Origin: Nitzschia sp. DOCU1 | Taxonomy: Eukaryota; Bacillariophyta; Bacillariophyceae; Bacillariales; Bacillariaceae | Length of the DNA stretch: 64,000 bases | Assembly (NCBI GenBank): GCA_951394045.1 | Contig: OX595987.1 | Coordinates: 3,658,001-3,722,000 of the forward strand | Direction of reading: 5' to 3' | Notes under the pieces: model-generated | The model's input: only the letters and a program-made list of their open reading frames with translations | Databases searched by the model: none | Told to the model about the DNA's origin: nothing | In this document: positions 43,263 through 54,200 of the stretch, in pieces | Numbering within the stretch: the stretch's first letter is position 1 | How the letters are laid out: every line of letters begins with the position of its first letter | Position numbers and translations under genes: made by a program

Positions 43263-44690
43263 ATGAAACTTACCGTAGCTATCCTGCTCGCTGTCGTGGA
43301 GGCCTCATTTGGCTTCTACATGACGACAAGACCCGATCTTTCGACGAGGAGACGGGCCTTGCTGCAAGCAGGGGGTCTCTTGGGCCTTCCTCTCTTTGGG
43401 GAGGAAGAGGCGGGTGCTATTTACCGCAGAGAGCCGCCAGCAGTGCCATATGTGTCGAATGGACCAACCAACGAAGTAGGAAAAGTCGTCAATGGAATGA
43501 AGCGTCGTCGCCTCGGAGGCTCCGATATTTTTGTCAGCGAATTGGGCTTGGGCACTCAGCGATGGGTATCTGCCGATTTCAATGCTCCGTCCAAGGATCT
43601 CTGCTATCAGTTTATGGATGAAGCCATTCTAGAGCGTGGCGTCAACTTAATCGATACAGCCGAACAGTACCCAATCCCGAGTAACGGACGCACGGCGTTT
43701 GAGGGCGACACTGAGAAAGTGATTGGGGACTGGATGAAGGATCGACGAGTGCCCCGAAGTGATGTAGTTATTGCTACCAAGATTACAGGAGGAAAGAATG
43801 TTACCCCTCTCAATATTCGAAAGGATTGTGAGGAAAGTTTGAAGAGACTCCAAACCGATTACATTGATGTGTACTTGTTGCACTGGCCGCAGCGTTACTC
43901 CCCTCAAAGTAACTGGGGGCAGTCCCTCAAGTACAATGTCGAGGAAGATTCGAGTCCTTACTGGAGAATGAATGGTGGGCCAACTTCCTTTGAAGATTTA
44001 TGCCTTTCTTTTCAATCCCTCATAGATGAGGGGAAAATAAGAGGCTGGGGACTGTGCAATGACAATGCGTATGGCTTGACGGCCTGTACGACGACAGCCA
44101 AGTATCTAGGCACCACTCCACCCTGCACAATGCAAGGCGACTTTAGCATCCTTGACCGGAAGAGCGAAGAAAACGGCGTGGCTGAAGCCGCTTCTCCGTT
44201 CAATGAGAATGTGGGGTTCATGTCGTACAATGCTCTAGCGGGAGGCATGCTGACCGGCAAGTACTTGGACATCCCTGCAGCCCTAGATGACCCAAACCGC
44301 GATCGAGCAATCGCCTCGTTGGAAAAGCCCCGGGGGCGCATGGATACTAAGGGATGGGGTGGCACCTTGTACCGCTACCGAACGGATGCTGCACAAGACG
44401 CGATCAAGGAGTACAACAAGTTGGCAAAAGCGAACGGAATGTCATTGACAGAGTTGAGCCTACGTTGGAACAGGCAACGGGATATGATCACCACCACACT
44501 TCTCGGTCATACCAGCCTTGATCAGTTACGCGAAACTTTGGCTATCTTCACAAAGAAGGATCCTTTGCCCACCTCCCTTATGTGGGAGATCGATAGAATC
44601 CACATGCGCAATCGCCTGCCTCTCTTCAGCAGCAATCGCGTTGGTAAAGACTGGTTGGGGGAAGGAGAAATCGGGGAGCCTATTCCTTAG
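43263..44690 (+). CDS. Aldo-keto reductase, probably plastid, perhaps lumenal
   Basis: A 475-aa single-exon protein. The ATG at 43263 is preferred over upstream non-ATG extension because it begins a signal peptide (LTVAILLAVVEASFGF). The ASFGF junction fits the diatom plastid rule. It is followed by STRRRALLQAGGLLGLPLF...AGA, which resembles a twin-arginine thylakoid-lumen signal. The AKR barrel follows: LGLGTQRW, the catalytic Asp and Tyr in LIDTAEQYP, Lys in VIATKITGG and His in YLLHWPQ. NVGFMSYNALAGGMLTGKY lies near the end of the barrel and resembles the Tas/YdhF-like branch. The reaction is NADPH-dependent carbonyl reduction; the substrate is unknown. Its stop codon is 130 bp from the convergent globin gene. 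Confidence 0.88.
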   Translation: MKLTVAILLAVVEASFGFYMTTRPDLSTRRRALLQAGGLLGLPLFGEEEAGAIYRREPPAVPYVSNGPTNEVGKVVNGMKRRRLGGSDIFVSELGLGTQRWVSADFNAPSKDLCYQFMDEAILERGVNLIDTAEQYPIPSNGRTAFEGDTEKVIGDWMKDRRVPRSDVVIATKITGGKNVTPLNIRKDCEESLKRLQTDYIDVYLLHWPQRYSPQSNWGQSLKYNVEEDSSPYWRMNGGPTSFEDLCLSFQSLIDEGKIRGWGLCNDNAYGLTACTTTAKYLGTTPPCTMQGDFSILDRKSEENGVAEAASPFNENVGFMSYNALAGGMLTGKYLDIPAALDDPNRDRAIASLEKPRGRMDTKGWGGTLYRYRTDAAQDAIKEYNKLAKANGMSLTELSLRWNRQRDMITTTLLGHTSLDQLRETLAIFTKKDPLPTSLMWEIDRIHMRNRLPLFSSNRVGKDWLGEGEIGEPIP

Positions 44691-44820
44691 TTCCTTTCCA
44701 CCAGGACGGGGTCTATTTTACGGGAAAGAATATCTCTGCAGTGTTGCTCTATGTAATCTTTATAATCTGTTGCATGATTCTTAGCATATTGGTAGACATT
44801 CTATCGCCGTTCGTAGCCAA

Positions 44821-45432
44821 TTATCTCGGTATTGAAGGCTCCGTCGCTTCCTCTCGCTGCTCCTGACGGCGCTTCCACCTCTCGTCCGCTGCTTCGTCTG
44901 CTGCTGCCTCGCCAGCATCTGCCATCACCTTGCCGATCAAAGTGAGAACCCATTCCCAAGCATCGGTCACTTCAAAAAGCCAATTGATGGCGTTGTTGTT
45001 GGGCATTTGTGACAGTATGTAGGAGTTAAGCGTCCAAATAAAGCATTCTGTTACAGCCTCGTAGTGCGCCCGCACGACTCCATAGCCAGCATGGGCTGCC
45101 CCCAGCTTCGCCAGTACGGGAACGAGATTGTCCAAATCATCCAAACAATCGACCGCCAGCGACACGGCTGAAAAGAGTTTATTGTACTGAACTTTCATGT
45201 CATCTTTGAACATGGGCCTGACCATGGGGAATTCGTCGAAAAGTCGCTCGTAGAAAATCTGCGTTGCCTTTACATCCAAACCGAACTTCACTGCGCGCCA
45301 ACTTGTTTTAATGAGATGAATCCTGCGCTTTGCGAGCTCCTTTTGGTATTCATCTTCATCGTGAACCGTGCTTGCAGCAATCGTAGCCCCCAGTGGTGAG
45401 TTTGTACTCTCCATAACGCAGGATTGGTCCAT
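44821..45432 (-). CDS. Globin-domain protein
   Basis: A 203-aa single-exon protein with a globin fold at about residues 35-165. HLIKTSWRAVKF corresponds to helix A, FYERLFDEFPMVRPMF ends with the conserved CD1 Phe, and LAKLGAAHAGYGV contains the proximal F8 His. Helices G and H follow (AVTECFIWTLNSYI, AWEWVLTLIGKVM). The style is that of flavohaemoglobin-type or cytoglobin-like single domains, with no reductase domain. The distal E7 position is not clearly His or Gln. The C-terminus is an Ala/Glu/Arg-rich helix. Haem binding and O2 or NO chemistry are expected from the family; no targeting peptide is visible, so it may be cytosolic. Confidence 0.85.
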   Translation of the reverse strand: MDQSCVMESTNSPLGATIAASTVHDEDEYQKELAKRRIHLIKTSWRAVKFGLDVKATQIFYERLFDEFPMVRPMFKDDMKVQYNKLFSAVSLAVDCLDDLDNLVPVLAKLGAAHAGYGVVRAHYEAVTECFIWTLNSYILSQMPNNNAINWLFEVTDAWEWVLTLIGKVMADAGEAAADEAADERWKRRQEQREEATEPSIPR

Positions 45433-46524
45433 TATCGTTTTTTTATCTGATGCACAAATTTTGTAAGCCTTTGATGTTGTGGATGATGTGAAGTAGGAGA
45501 GCCTTCTTCATATTGCCGGTAGTTCCAGTGGTGGCGGGTTTTTGGCTGGGGTTCGCTATGTTCTGCAAGGAACACAATAGTTTCGAAAGAGGCCAAAAGG
45601 TTTGGTTGGTTGAAATCGGCGAAACAGATGGACCGACGGTTCCTTAATAGTTCTTTGATGCTTTCGCTGGATTCTTACATTTATGAGCATTAAATATGCC
45701 GATGACTTTTCGATTGCGTCATTCTGAGAAGCCACGGAGTTAAGCACAGTTAAATGTACAGTGGCATTCGAAGAGCGCGAAGCCCATAGATAAAATAATA
45801 CACGAATTAATTCTGACGATCGTCATAGTGGCATATACAATCACAAGGTGCGGCTCTTAAACAAAGATTCAGTGACATTTTGGTGGTCCTGCACGCTGAC
45901 GCCGAAGTGCTCACCCACGGAATCCAGCATAGTCCACATCTACCGGCATTTTGACTCCTCTGTCCTTGTCAGCTTGATGACGCTATCTCTATTATCTTCA
46001 AGCCGACTGACTCAATAGACAGTATTGTAGTTTTCATTGGTAGGTACCTACGGTAGTTCGCAAAGCGTTCGATACTACCGTACATAGCCGTGTCTTCTCA
46101 AGAATAGTTATCATTCTTCCTGCTTGTTTGGCCCTCTATCAATGCGTTTGGAGATGCTTCTTGAAAAAGGCTACGGAATAAAGACGCTGGCGTCGTTATG
46201 AAATCCAAGCTAGCAGCGTGTTCTGGGTAGTCCTTCGCGGCCCATAGACTCTACTCTGGAAAGAACACAATTCAAAAAGATAGGGGTCCATGTTCGTCTG
46301 TTTCTGCGCCGAGCTCAAGAAGAAACAGTAGAGTGCTCGTCGCCATTGTCAGCCAGGGATATTCCAGGGTTTTAGAGCGGAGAGCAGATCATGGGACACG
46401 TAATCCAACGGTCAGACCCGGCGAGTGAGAGAATAGTGTCACTGTAATCAGATAAAACAAGACTTCGTCTGACTTTCTTTCCTTTGAATTGATACGTGGC
46501 GGGTATCCGCATTCGCTATTCCGA
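45433..46524. other. Intergenic, about 1.1 kb
   Basis: Lies between the 5' end of the globin gene and the 3' end of the phosphoesterase gene. It contains a 9-bp inverted repeat TACGGTAGT/ACTACCGTA (46049-46057 and 46074-46082). No supported gene. Confidence 0.4.
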
Positions 46525-47952
46525 CTATAGTTTGCCGTTGCCCATCATACGTTTCTGGAAAAAGTCCATGAATATAGGAACGACTTGTTTTCGGCTAGCC
46601 TTGGCATTTCCTTGCTCCATTGTCACAGTCCATAGTTTCGTTTCCGCGTCGCGACCCCACTCGATTCTTGCGAGCTGCAAGGAGCCTTCTTGCACAAAAA
46701 ATTCCACTAGAGATTGCAACAAGGATTCGTCGGGGCTGATCATCATCATTTGTCTCTGGGGTACATCATCCACGACTGTCATGAACATGATACCAAAGAA
46801 TTCCAGCTGGGGAAAATAATGTTCGGCCAAGCTTTTGCAAATGCCGGGTTTTTGTAAGAATTCAGGCATTGACTGGAGTATCGACGATACACCAAAGGTT
46901 ACCAAAGTCGTACTGCCTTGCCTTTCCACCATAAACGACTTGTAATCTAGCTGGAGAGCTTGCAAGGCTGTCAATCCGTTCCAAAATTCTGGTTGAAATT
47001 TCTGATTTTGAAGCGTATCAAAGAGTTTGGTATTGTCAGGCGTACCGCCCACCTTGCCGTCAGAGCATATGTCTGCTGGTAATGCAAGTGCCTTCCAATC
47101 CGTATGTCGATGTAACGTTTCCACTGCCCACTGATCACGTTCCGTCCCTTTACCCGCTTTGACGGAAAGATTAATCGAGTCCAACAATATTACTCCCAGT
47201 AATAAAATGGATAGAGTAGGAGGAAAGTTCACTGGTCCACCCGTCAAAGACGTTGGGGCATAATTTCTCCACTGTTCAACCACAATGGTGCACGTACTAG
47301 CCACCAACGCCATCGACGATGTGACATCAAAGGCCACCCTTCGATCTTCTCCTTGACAGGTATCCATGTGTGCACCTTGATCCATGTGATGATCCAAAAT
47401 TTCGCCAACCGTCCATCCTTCCCGCGACAACATGAGCTGATTATGATCCACCAAGGTCACTATCGCTTCTTGTGGTAATGATGGATTATCGACGGCAATT
47501 AGTCGATCCAAATCCTGAATGCCCCCCAGCGACAAGAGATATTTCGTTTCAGGTCGCAACGTTTTCAGGTCTTGCAATGGAATGGAAACGATTGGTAGGG
47601 TGGGCTTTTGTCGCAAGGTGGTGTCGACATAGGCGGCACCGATTGCACTAATGATACTATCGGCATCCCCGGCGGGATTGCCAATGGCCAGTCGAGGATA
47701 CGGGTCTTTCACAAGCAAAGAAATTTGTTGAAGAAAGTCGGCGACGGATGGAAAGCCAGTCTCAGAACCCGACGACGACGACATGCTTCGTGCACTCGAC
47801 GAAACGCGAATCGATACACTCGGTGATAATGCCGATGAGTCAACGAATGACCTTGTCCTTCGTCTCGCAGTCGTTGAAGAAAATCCAAAAACGGTACCAC
47901 GTTTCGTACAAACGCCAGAAATCAATACCAAGGATACGAGTCGCGACTTCAT
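46525..47952 (-). CDS. DHH-family phosphoesterase, PPX1/prune-like exopolyphosphatase
   Basis: 475 aa from the ATG at 47952; the frame is open to an upstream ATG at 48087 that would add a His-rich start. The DHH motifs are GNPAGDADSIISAIG (motif I), AVDNP and LVDHNQL (motif II), EILDHHMDQG (motif III) and LLGVILLDSINLS (motif IV), in the order of yeast PPX1 and prune. The DHHA2-type C-terminal domain includes LQALQLDYKSF and FGIMFMTVVDD. The enzyme is expected to hydrolyse polyphosphate or pyrophosphate with divalent metals. From the second ATG the N-terminus (SRLVSLVLISGVCTKRGTVFGF) looks like a signal peptide followed by an aromatic residue, which would send it to the plastid; from the first ATG it would not. 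Confidence 0.88.
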   Translation of the reverse strand: MKSRLVSLVLISGVCTKRGTVFGFSSTTARRRTRSFVDSSALSPSVSIRVSSSARSMSSSSGSETGFPSVADFLQQISLLVKDPYPRLAIGNPAGDADSIISAIGAAYVDTTLRQKPTLPIVSIPLQDLKTLRPETKYLLSLGGIQDLDRLIAVDNPSLPQEAIVTLVDHNQLMLSREGWTVGEILDHHMDQGAHMDTCQGEDRRVAFDVTSSMALVASTCTIVVEQWRNYAPTSLTGGPVNFPPTLSILLLGVILLDSINLSVKAGKGTERDQWAVETLHRHTDWKALALPADICSDGKVGGTPDNTKLFDTLQNQKFQPEFWNGLTALQALQLDYKSFMVERQGSTTLVTFGVSSILQSMPEFLQKPGICKSLAEHYFPQLEFFGIMFMTVVDDVPQRQMMMISPDESLLQSLVEFFVQEGSLQLARIEWGRDAETKLWTVTMEQGNAKASRKQVVPIFMDFFQKRMMGNGKL

Positions 47953-48301
47953 GTAATGACAAAAAATACCCCCACCGCACTCACAGCTCTCGTCGACTTC
48001 TTCTCTTGTCAGCTTGGGGGATACAAGATCAGCAAACGACAAGTGCAATCTATGGTCATGGTCAATATGGTGGTGATGAAGATTCATTCGTGTCTCGCGT
48101 AGTGTGATGCAAGCAGGGCGGCCGGCGCGGCGGCAGATTGACAGGTTCGACCCCTACGATTAGAAGGAATCTTAGCGGAAAAAGCGAAGAAGATGTTCCG
48201 TGGTGCATGTGGTGCTGCTGCTTGCATCAAAGTTTGGAGTGGAACCATGTCTCTCATTACCATTTTCATCATCCAAACTTGCTCGATTACAACCCAACAC
48301 A

Positions 48302-48994
48302 ATGGCGGAAACGATAAAAGAAGAAGAAACGAAGAAAGAGACGATTTCGTTGATTGTCACCGCCTTTGGTCCGTTTAAAGACGTGGACGAAAATCCTACC
48401 AACACTATGCTAGGCGAACTTCTTCCGTTTTTAGACACGGGTGCCGGGTCCTGGAAGGCCCTGGTCATGCGCCGCATCCAAGATTTGATCATTGTGGAAA
48501 CGTCTGCCGATGGAGCAAAAGAAGCCTTGGAGGGTATAGCGTCTGATCTTACGAATCATCCAAATGGAAAAGTGGTCTTGTTACATTTGGGCGTTGATAT
48601 CTTTGGAAGTGAATTTCATGTGGAAGAGTGTGCCTACAATACTGCCAGCTTTCGGGTTCCCGATGAGCGGGACTATCAACCAACCGATGTTCCCATTCGT
48701 TCGGACGTTCCCTTGGAGACACCGCTGCAGACTCGATGCAATGTAGCTGATCTTGTGGAGCATCTTTCCAAAGCCTTTCCGGCAGTGGAAACCAATGTCA
48801 GTACCGATCCTGGTCGATTTGTATGCAATTATCTCTACTATACTAGTTTGCATAAACTCCAGGATGAGCTACCCAAGACTGTTGAGGCGAGCTTGTTCCT
48901 ACATGTTCCACCGTTTGACAAAGTTCCAAAAGAAATACAAATGGAGTATTTGGCAGAAGTAATGCGAGTCCTAACAAAAGTAGAACTGAGCTAA
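48302..48994 (+). CDS. Pyroglutamyl-peptidase I (C15 family)
   Basis: 230 aa from the ATG at 48302, which has a good context; the open frame extends upstream without an ATG. The C15 cysteine peptidase motifs are all present: LIVTAFGPFKDVDENPTN at the N-terminus, catalytic Glu in the HVEECAYNTASFRVPDE block, the Cys in DPGRFVCNYLYYTSL and the His in LFLHVPPFD. The enzyme removes N-terminal pyroglutamate from peptides in the cytosol. The gene is divergent from the PPX-like gene (350 bp between starts) and convergent with the hydrolase gene, 55 bp from its stop. Confidence 0.92.
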   Translation: MAETIKEEETKKETISLIVTAFGPFKDVDENPTNTMLGELLPFLDTGAGSWKALVMRRIQDLIIVETSADGAKEALEGIASDLTNHPNGKVVLLHLGVDIFGSEFHVEECAYNTASFRVPDERDYQPTDVPIRSDVPLETPLQTRCNVADLVEHLSKAFPAVETNVSTDPGRFVCNYLYYTSLHKLQDELPKTVEASLFLHVPPFDKVPKEIQMEYLAEVMRVLTKVELS

Positions 48995-49049
48995 TAACAA
49001 CAACTAGAAATTTTTGTTTTAAGTATGAATTTATAATGCCAGTCTTTCA

Positions 49050-50468
49050 CTACTGTACCGGTACGGCACTCTTTCCAACAAACGGCCACGTGAAGAGGCC
49101 ACCAAACGAAGATCCGGTGACTGCTGCCTCGTCCCCTTCGTACGCAAGAACAACATCTTCCAGCCACTGCACCATAAATCCATTGCAGTCGGGAATTTCG
49201 TCAAAGGGAATGTGACCGCCTTCTACGATACTGACGGAAACGGGTCCCTTGGGATTCTTCACCAAGTCCAGATAGAATTGACCCACCGGACCTTGCAGAG
49301 GTGTTACTTGGTCTTCAGTTCCCCACACCAAATGTAAAGGAACCTTGTTCAAAAGAGCACCGTACTCTTCGTGTAGTTCCATGGGTGTTTTACCGGCATC
49401 ATTGGTGTAAATTTGATTCAATGCTTCCACAGAGCCCTTGTCTTTGGCCGGCAAATAAAAGCTGTCCACCAAGGCCTCATCCACTCGGCTTTCGGGGTCT
49501 GGTGAGCATCGATACAGCCCCAAAAGTGCATTGCGAAGCAAATCCTTGGTCACCACATCATCCAAGAGGTACGTCAACAACGGAACATTGTCAAAAATTA
49601 GCTTGTCCAGTGTATCAAATAAAAAGGTAAACAGTGTCCGTTGAAAGGCATTCAAATTGGGATCTTTGAGTAGATTTCGGCTGTTCATACCGACACCGCA
49701 ATTGAACATGCCAATGCCTTGAATACGAGATGGCAAGGTGGCGGCCCTTCCTTTGGTTTGTCCCACTGCGTGATCTCCCGTGGCTGCCGACAAGGCCACG
49801 ACGCTGCCCAACGAATTTCCAATGACTACCACTCGGTTCTGAGAGGGAATAAATTTCCGAGTGTAGTCTTCCACCATGTTCGCCCACAAATCAATAGAAT
49901 ATTCCACATTATCAGCCCTTCCTGGTTTTGCAGACTTGCCTTGCCCCAACAAATCCAAAGCATGAACGGTATATCCAGCCTTGGTCAATGCATTTCGGGT
50001 TTCTCGCCAATACACTGTGGAACATCCAAATCCATGAATCAAGACAATCTCGGGTCGTTTGGTTCCGCGACTTGTGGTCGTGGATGCTGAAAATTTCCCG
50101 TAGCTTTGAAGTACTTCGGCAGCCTCTCCGCCAAACAAAAATCGACCCGCTGCTTCGGAGGGTGTACGAGGTCGAAAGGCCGAGACATCTGGATACGCCA
50201 CTTCTGAGTAGCATTGGTGACCTTGAAAGTCCCAATATTGAGGAGTCACGGCTTTAGTGGGGGCAGCGGCTGTTGTCGACGTTGTCGTGTCCTTCGACCC
50301 ATTGAGAAAGGAAGGGTTGCTGGAAAATCGGGCAACTCGATTTCGAAAGTTGGAGCTGGAAGCTGGAGTGTAGGCTGTTGCGCTGGGGAAACATCCTATC
50401 GATAGGAGGAGCAAAATGCTGCTCCAAAGAGGAAAGAAAGCCCGTGTGCAAGATTGTCGCGACGTCAT
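49050..50468 (-). CDS. Alpha/beta hydrolase, pheophytinase-like, plastid targeted
   Basis: A 472-aa single-exon protein. The N-terminus (FFPLWSSILLLLSIGC) is a signal peptide with SATA-YTPASSS at the expected cleavage site and Tyr at +1, followed by a Ser-rich transit-like stretch. The hydrolase core has the oxyanion segment LIHGFGCSTVYWRE, LDLLGQGKSAKP, nucleophile Ser in VIGNSLGSVVAL, the acid in WGTEDQVTP and His in VEGGHIPFDE. YSIDLWANMVEDYTRKFI before the nucleophile is closest, to my knowledge, to plant pheophytinase and chlorophyll dephytylase. A role in removing phytol during chlorophyll turnover is therefore likely but not proven. Confidence 0.8.
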   Translation of the reverse strand: MTSRQSCTRAFFPLWSSILLLLSIGCFPSATAYTPASSSNFRNRVARFSSNPSFLNGSKDTTTSTTAAAPTKAVTPQYWDFQGHQCYSEVAYPDVSAFRPRTPSEAAGRFLFGGEAAEVLQSYGKFSASTTTSRGTKRPEIVLIHGFGCSTVYWRETRNALTKAGYTVHALDLLGQGKSAKPGRADNVEYSIDLWANMVEDYTRKFIPSQNRVVVIGNSLGSVVALSAATGDHAVGQTKGRAATLPSRIQGIGMFNCGVGMNSRNLLKDPNLNAFQRTLFTFLFDTLDKLIFDNVPLLTYLLDDVVTKDLLRNALLGLYRCSPDPESRVDEALVDSFYLPAKDKGSVEALNQIYTNDAGKTPMELHEEYGALLNKVPLHLVWGTEDQVTPLQGPVGQFYLDLVKNPKGPVSVSIVEGGHIPFDEIPDCNGFMVQWLEDVVLAYEGDEAAVTGSSFGGLFTWPFVGKSAVPVQ

Positions 50469-51218
50469 GGCTGGACTATGACGCAGTCAGTCGCTCTCGT
50501 TTGACGATTATTCTAGGAAGCGATATTAGTGTCATCTCTTTGCCTCCCTCGTCGGGGCAAGCTGTTTTCGCTTCCTTGCTGCGTCGGAGGCAAGTCCTAT
50601 TTGCTATCCTTGGGTTTTTACCAGCTGGTAGGCAGGATGACGTCAGGACGGGGATGACGGATGGGATTCATTCCCAACGTTCAACCTGGTGCGCGGCGTC
50701 GTGCGAGTAGCTATGGAATGACTACATCGACTTCATTAAACAGTGATGCGCCTTGCGTCCAAATTTTGAATCCTGCCTCTTCTTCGGAACAAAGACGATC
50801 ATTCGGTAGACAACCGTACGACTGAATTTCAATGCTGAGGCTTATGACATTGGATGTCGTCGAGCATGTCGGAGGCACTATTGATGCGCCATGCCCAAAT
50901 GACAGTATGCGCCAATCGAAGGTACAGTAACTGGAAAACGATCGCATGAGATGGATGTGAGGCGAGATGCATCGCTTCTCATTTCAGCGGTAGAAAATTC
51001 TAGTACATTTGCAGAGCGGCAGTTTTCACATATTCAGCATTGTGAACGTTCCAAACTTGCCCCCCTTCTGTGTTGCAGATTGCTTTCTAATCGCAACAGC
51101 ATAGAGAGATTGTATTGGAGACGTGCGTGGTGTTTCAAGAGCACATCGGTCATCCCACAAAACGAGATAATCCAAAAGTGTAAATCATATCTTTTTGGTT
51201 TTGCGAATCATTTCCATC
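50469..51218. promoter_or_regulatory. Divergent intergenic region with a TGACGTCA palindrome
   Basis: 750 bp between the starts of the hydrolase and ABC transporter genes. A perfect TGACGTCA lies at 50638-50645, about 170 bp before the hydrolase start. Short open frames are not supported. Confidence 0.4.
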
Positions 51219-54200
51219 ATGACAACAAAAGGTAATCCTCCCACGGGCGGTGTCGAAAAACCCCTGCCGTCTCCTGGTGAGGAATCAACGAAAGGTGACG
51301 GTGAAGGAGCCAAGCCCGCCGATCCCCTAGCAACGTTGTCCGAAGTCTTTAGTTTTATACCCGATCTCAAGACCAAGGTGTATTTTGGCTGTGGTGTCTT
51401 TTGTGCCACCATCTCGGGCTGCATCTTTCCTGCCATGGCCTTCTTGTTTTCCAACAGTTTTGAGGACTTGTCGGGAGCGACCAGTAAGTACAGAAGAGTA
51501 TCCTTGTTTGTTGTGTTGAGGGCGCCCTGTATCTTATCTGTGCCATAAAACTATTTCATTTCCTTGACTTATTTAGGCGAGGATTCTTACCTCGCAACGA
51601 TTCGAGAGCTGGCCTATTCCTTCTTGGTCCTTGGGTAAGTCGTCGGATGTTACCGCTTTGAACGGAATGGCTACGCACGTTTCGTATTCACACATTCCCC
51701 CTTCACAACAGAGCTGTTGCCTTTGTCTTCATGACTGCTCAGGCAACCTTCCTGGAAATGTCAGCCATGCACATGACGAACAATTTCAAGATGAAATGGT
51801 TCCGAGCCTTATTGCGCCAAGACATGGCATATTATGATTTGCGTGATATTTCTGGTACAGCTACTCTGGTTTCTTCCAATGCGATCAAATTCAAACGAGG
51901 CGTGGGCAAAAGGCTAGGTGATGGAATCCAGTTTTTCTTTACAGTCCTCTTGGGTCTGATTTATGGCTTTTGGAGTTCCTGGCAAGTCTCTCTATTGGTT
52001 TTGGCGGTTGTCCCATTTATGGCGGCTAGTGCTACCTATCTGATCAAACTTACGACTTCGAAAACCCAGAGAGCCAACTCGTCCTATGCACAGGCGGGAT
52101 CCATTGTCTACACTACCGTCTCGTCCATTCGTACCATTCTATCCTTGAATGCGGTGGAAAGCATGATTAAGAAGTATTTGGCTGCTACACAGGAGGCCTA
52201 CGAGGGCGCCACAGAGCAAGTGATGAAACTGGGGTTCGGAAACGGATGCATCTTGTCGTCGTTCCTCTTGTCGTACGTTCCGGTGGTCCTCTATGGAGCC
52301 TTTCTTCTCTATAGCAATGTCCAAGAGACTGGCTGTGATCCTTCTGGATCTTCGCTTGACAACCCGACGTGCGAACCTGTATCAGCTGTGGGTGTCTTTG
52401 GTGCCATGTTTGGTATTACCTTTGCTGGTTCTGTCATGCCACAAATTACTGCCGCTTCGGAGGCCTTTATGGAAGCCCAGTCAGCTGCCTATCCCGCTTT
52501 GGAAGCGATCTACCGAAACACTCACACAGACAAGGAAAAGGCGGCCGAGTTGGATGAAAAATCTCAAGCTCTGCAACGCCGAGGATCTTCCGTCGCCTTA
52601 CCCAAGTATGCGATTGACTCGTCGTCGCCCGAAGGACAAAAACTTAAGGAAGTGAAGGGCGAAATTGAGTTTCATGACGTTCATTTCGCTTACCCTTCTC
52701 GTCTCGAAGTGGAAGTATTTCAGGGCATGTCTTTGAAAGTACCGGCCGGAAAAACTGTGGCTCTTGTGGGAGCCAGTGGTGGAGGTAAGTGGTCTATGGC
52801 ACGAGCCGCCAGGCGTAGCATTTAGGATTTTTTGCTGACATGATTTGGCTTTGCTTCAGGCAAAAGTACCACTGTTCACTTGTTGGAGCGCTTCTACGAT
52901 GTCCGCAGCGGAGTAATCACTTTGGATGGTGTCGACCTGCGCAGTTTGAATTTGAAATGGCTACGTGAACAGATTGGCTTGGTCAGTCAAGAGCCGAAGT
53001 TGTTCGCCCAGTCGATCCGGAACAACATTGCAATTGGTTTACCCGGCGCCACTCAAGAGCAGATTGAAGAAGCGGCTCGAAAGGCAAACGCCCATGATTT
53101 CATTGTGAGCTTCCCCAATGGGTATGATACCCAAGTTGGAGATGAAGGTGAGCGCAACATCCTGTTCTTTTCGCCGCCGGTAGTTGTAATTAAAGACTAA
53201 CTCTGGCGCATTCTGCACTGCACGGTTCAGGTGCTCAACTCAGTGGAGGCCAAAAACAACGCATTGCCATTGCTCGTGTGCTCATCAAGAAACCCAAGAT
53301 CTTGTTGTTAGATGAAGCAACCAGTGCGTTGGATAGTGAATCAGAGGCCGTTGTCCAGGAAGCATTGGATGTGTTGATGGGAGAGGGAAATCAGACAGTC
53401 ATTGTAATTGCCCATCGCCTGTCGACGATTCGGAATGCCGACATGATTGCTGTCATTAACGAAGGTCGTGTTGTTGAGACGGGAAGCCACGATGAGTTGA
53501 TGGAGAAGCGCGGCGCCTACTTTGATCTTGTGGAAGCTCAAACCCGAGGCCGAAGCAGTAGCAAGAAGGAAGATTCGACAGTTGCTACTAGTTCAGCCTC
53601 ATCTCAAACAAGCAGTAACCCACCATCCCGATCAAGCAGTTTTGTGGACGCATCGGAACTCTTAAACCAGGAAATGGTCGAAGGCGTCGAAGGTATAGAA
53701 GTGGATGTAGGTGACGCAGTCCCAGTAATTCGATTCCGCAATGTTCACTTTCACTATCCAAGTCGGCCCGAGAACCGAATCTTTCGAGGACTCAATTTGG
53801 CTGTAAGGGAAGGAGAAACATTGGCTATTGTTGGTCCTTCAGGCCAAGGAAAGGTAAATTTCAATGGCCGCGACCTCTGACGCTCTTCTAAACGCGACTC
53901 ACTAATTCCTTCCATCGTAGTCTACTTTGATTCAGTTGATCGAAGCCTTTTATCGCCCCACCAAGGGTGCCGTGGAATTCCAAGGCGTCAACATGGAAGA
54001 ACTGAATGTTCGTTGGGTCCGCGATCAATTATCTCTCGTAAGTCAAGAGCCAGTTCTATTCGATTCCACTATTCGCGAAAACATTCGATTTGGAAGTGCA
54101 GGAGCCAGCCAAGAAGAAATCGAATGGGCGGCGAAGGAGGCCAATGCTCACGACTTTATCATGGGCTTTCCGGATGGATACGATACTCAAGTTGGCGCGG

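Noticed and set aside
48120..48165. tRNA T-arm-like ggttcgacccc
   Set aside because: The flanking bases do not form the required stems and no acceptor or anticodon arm could be placed.
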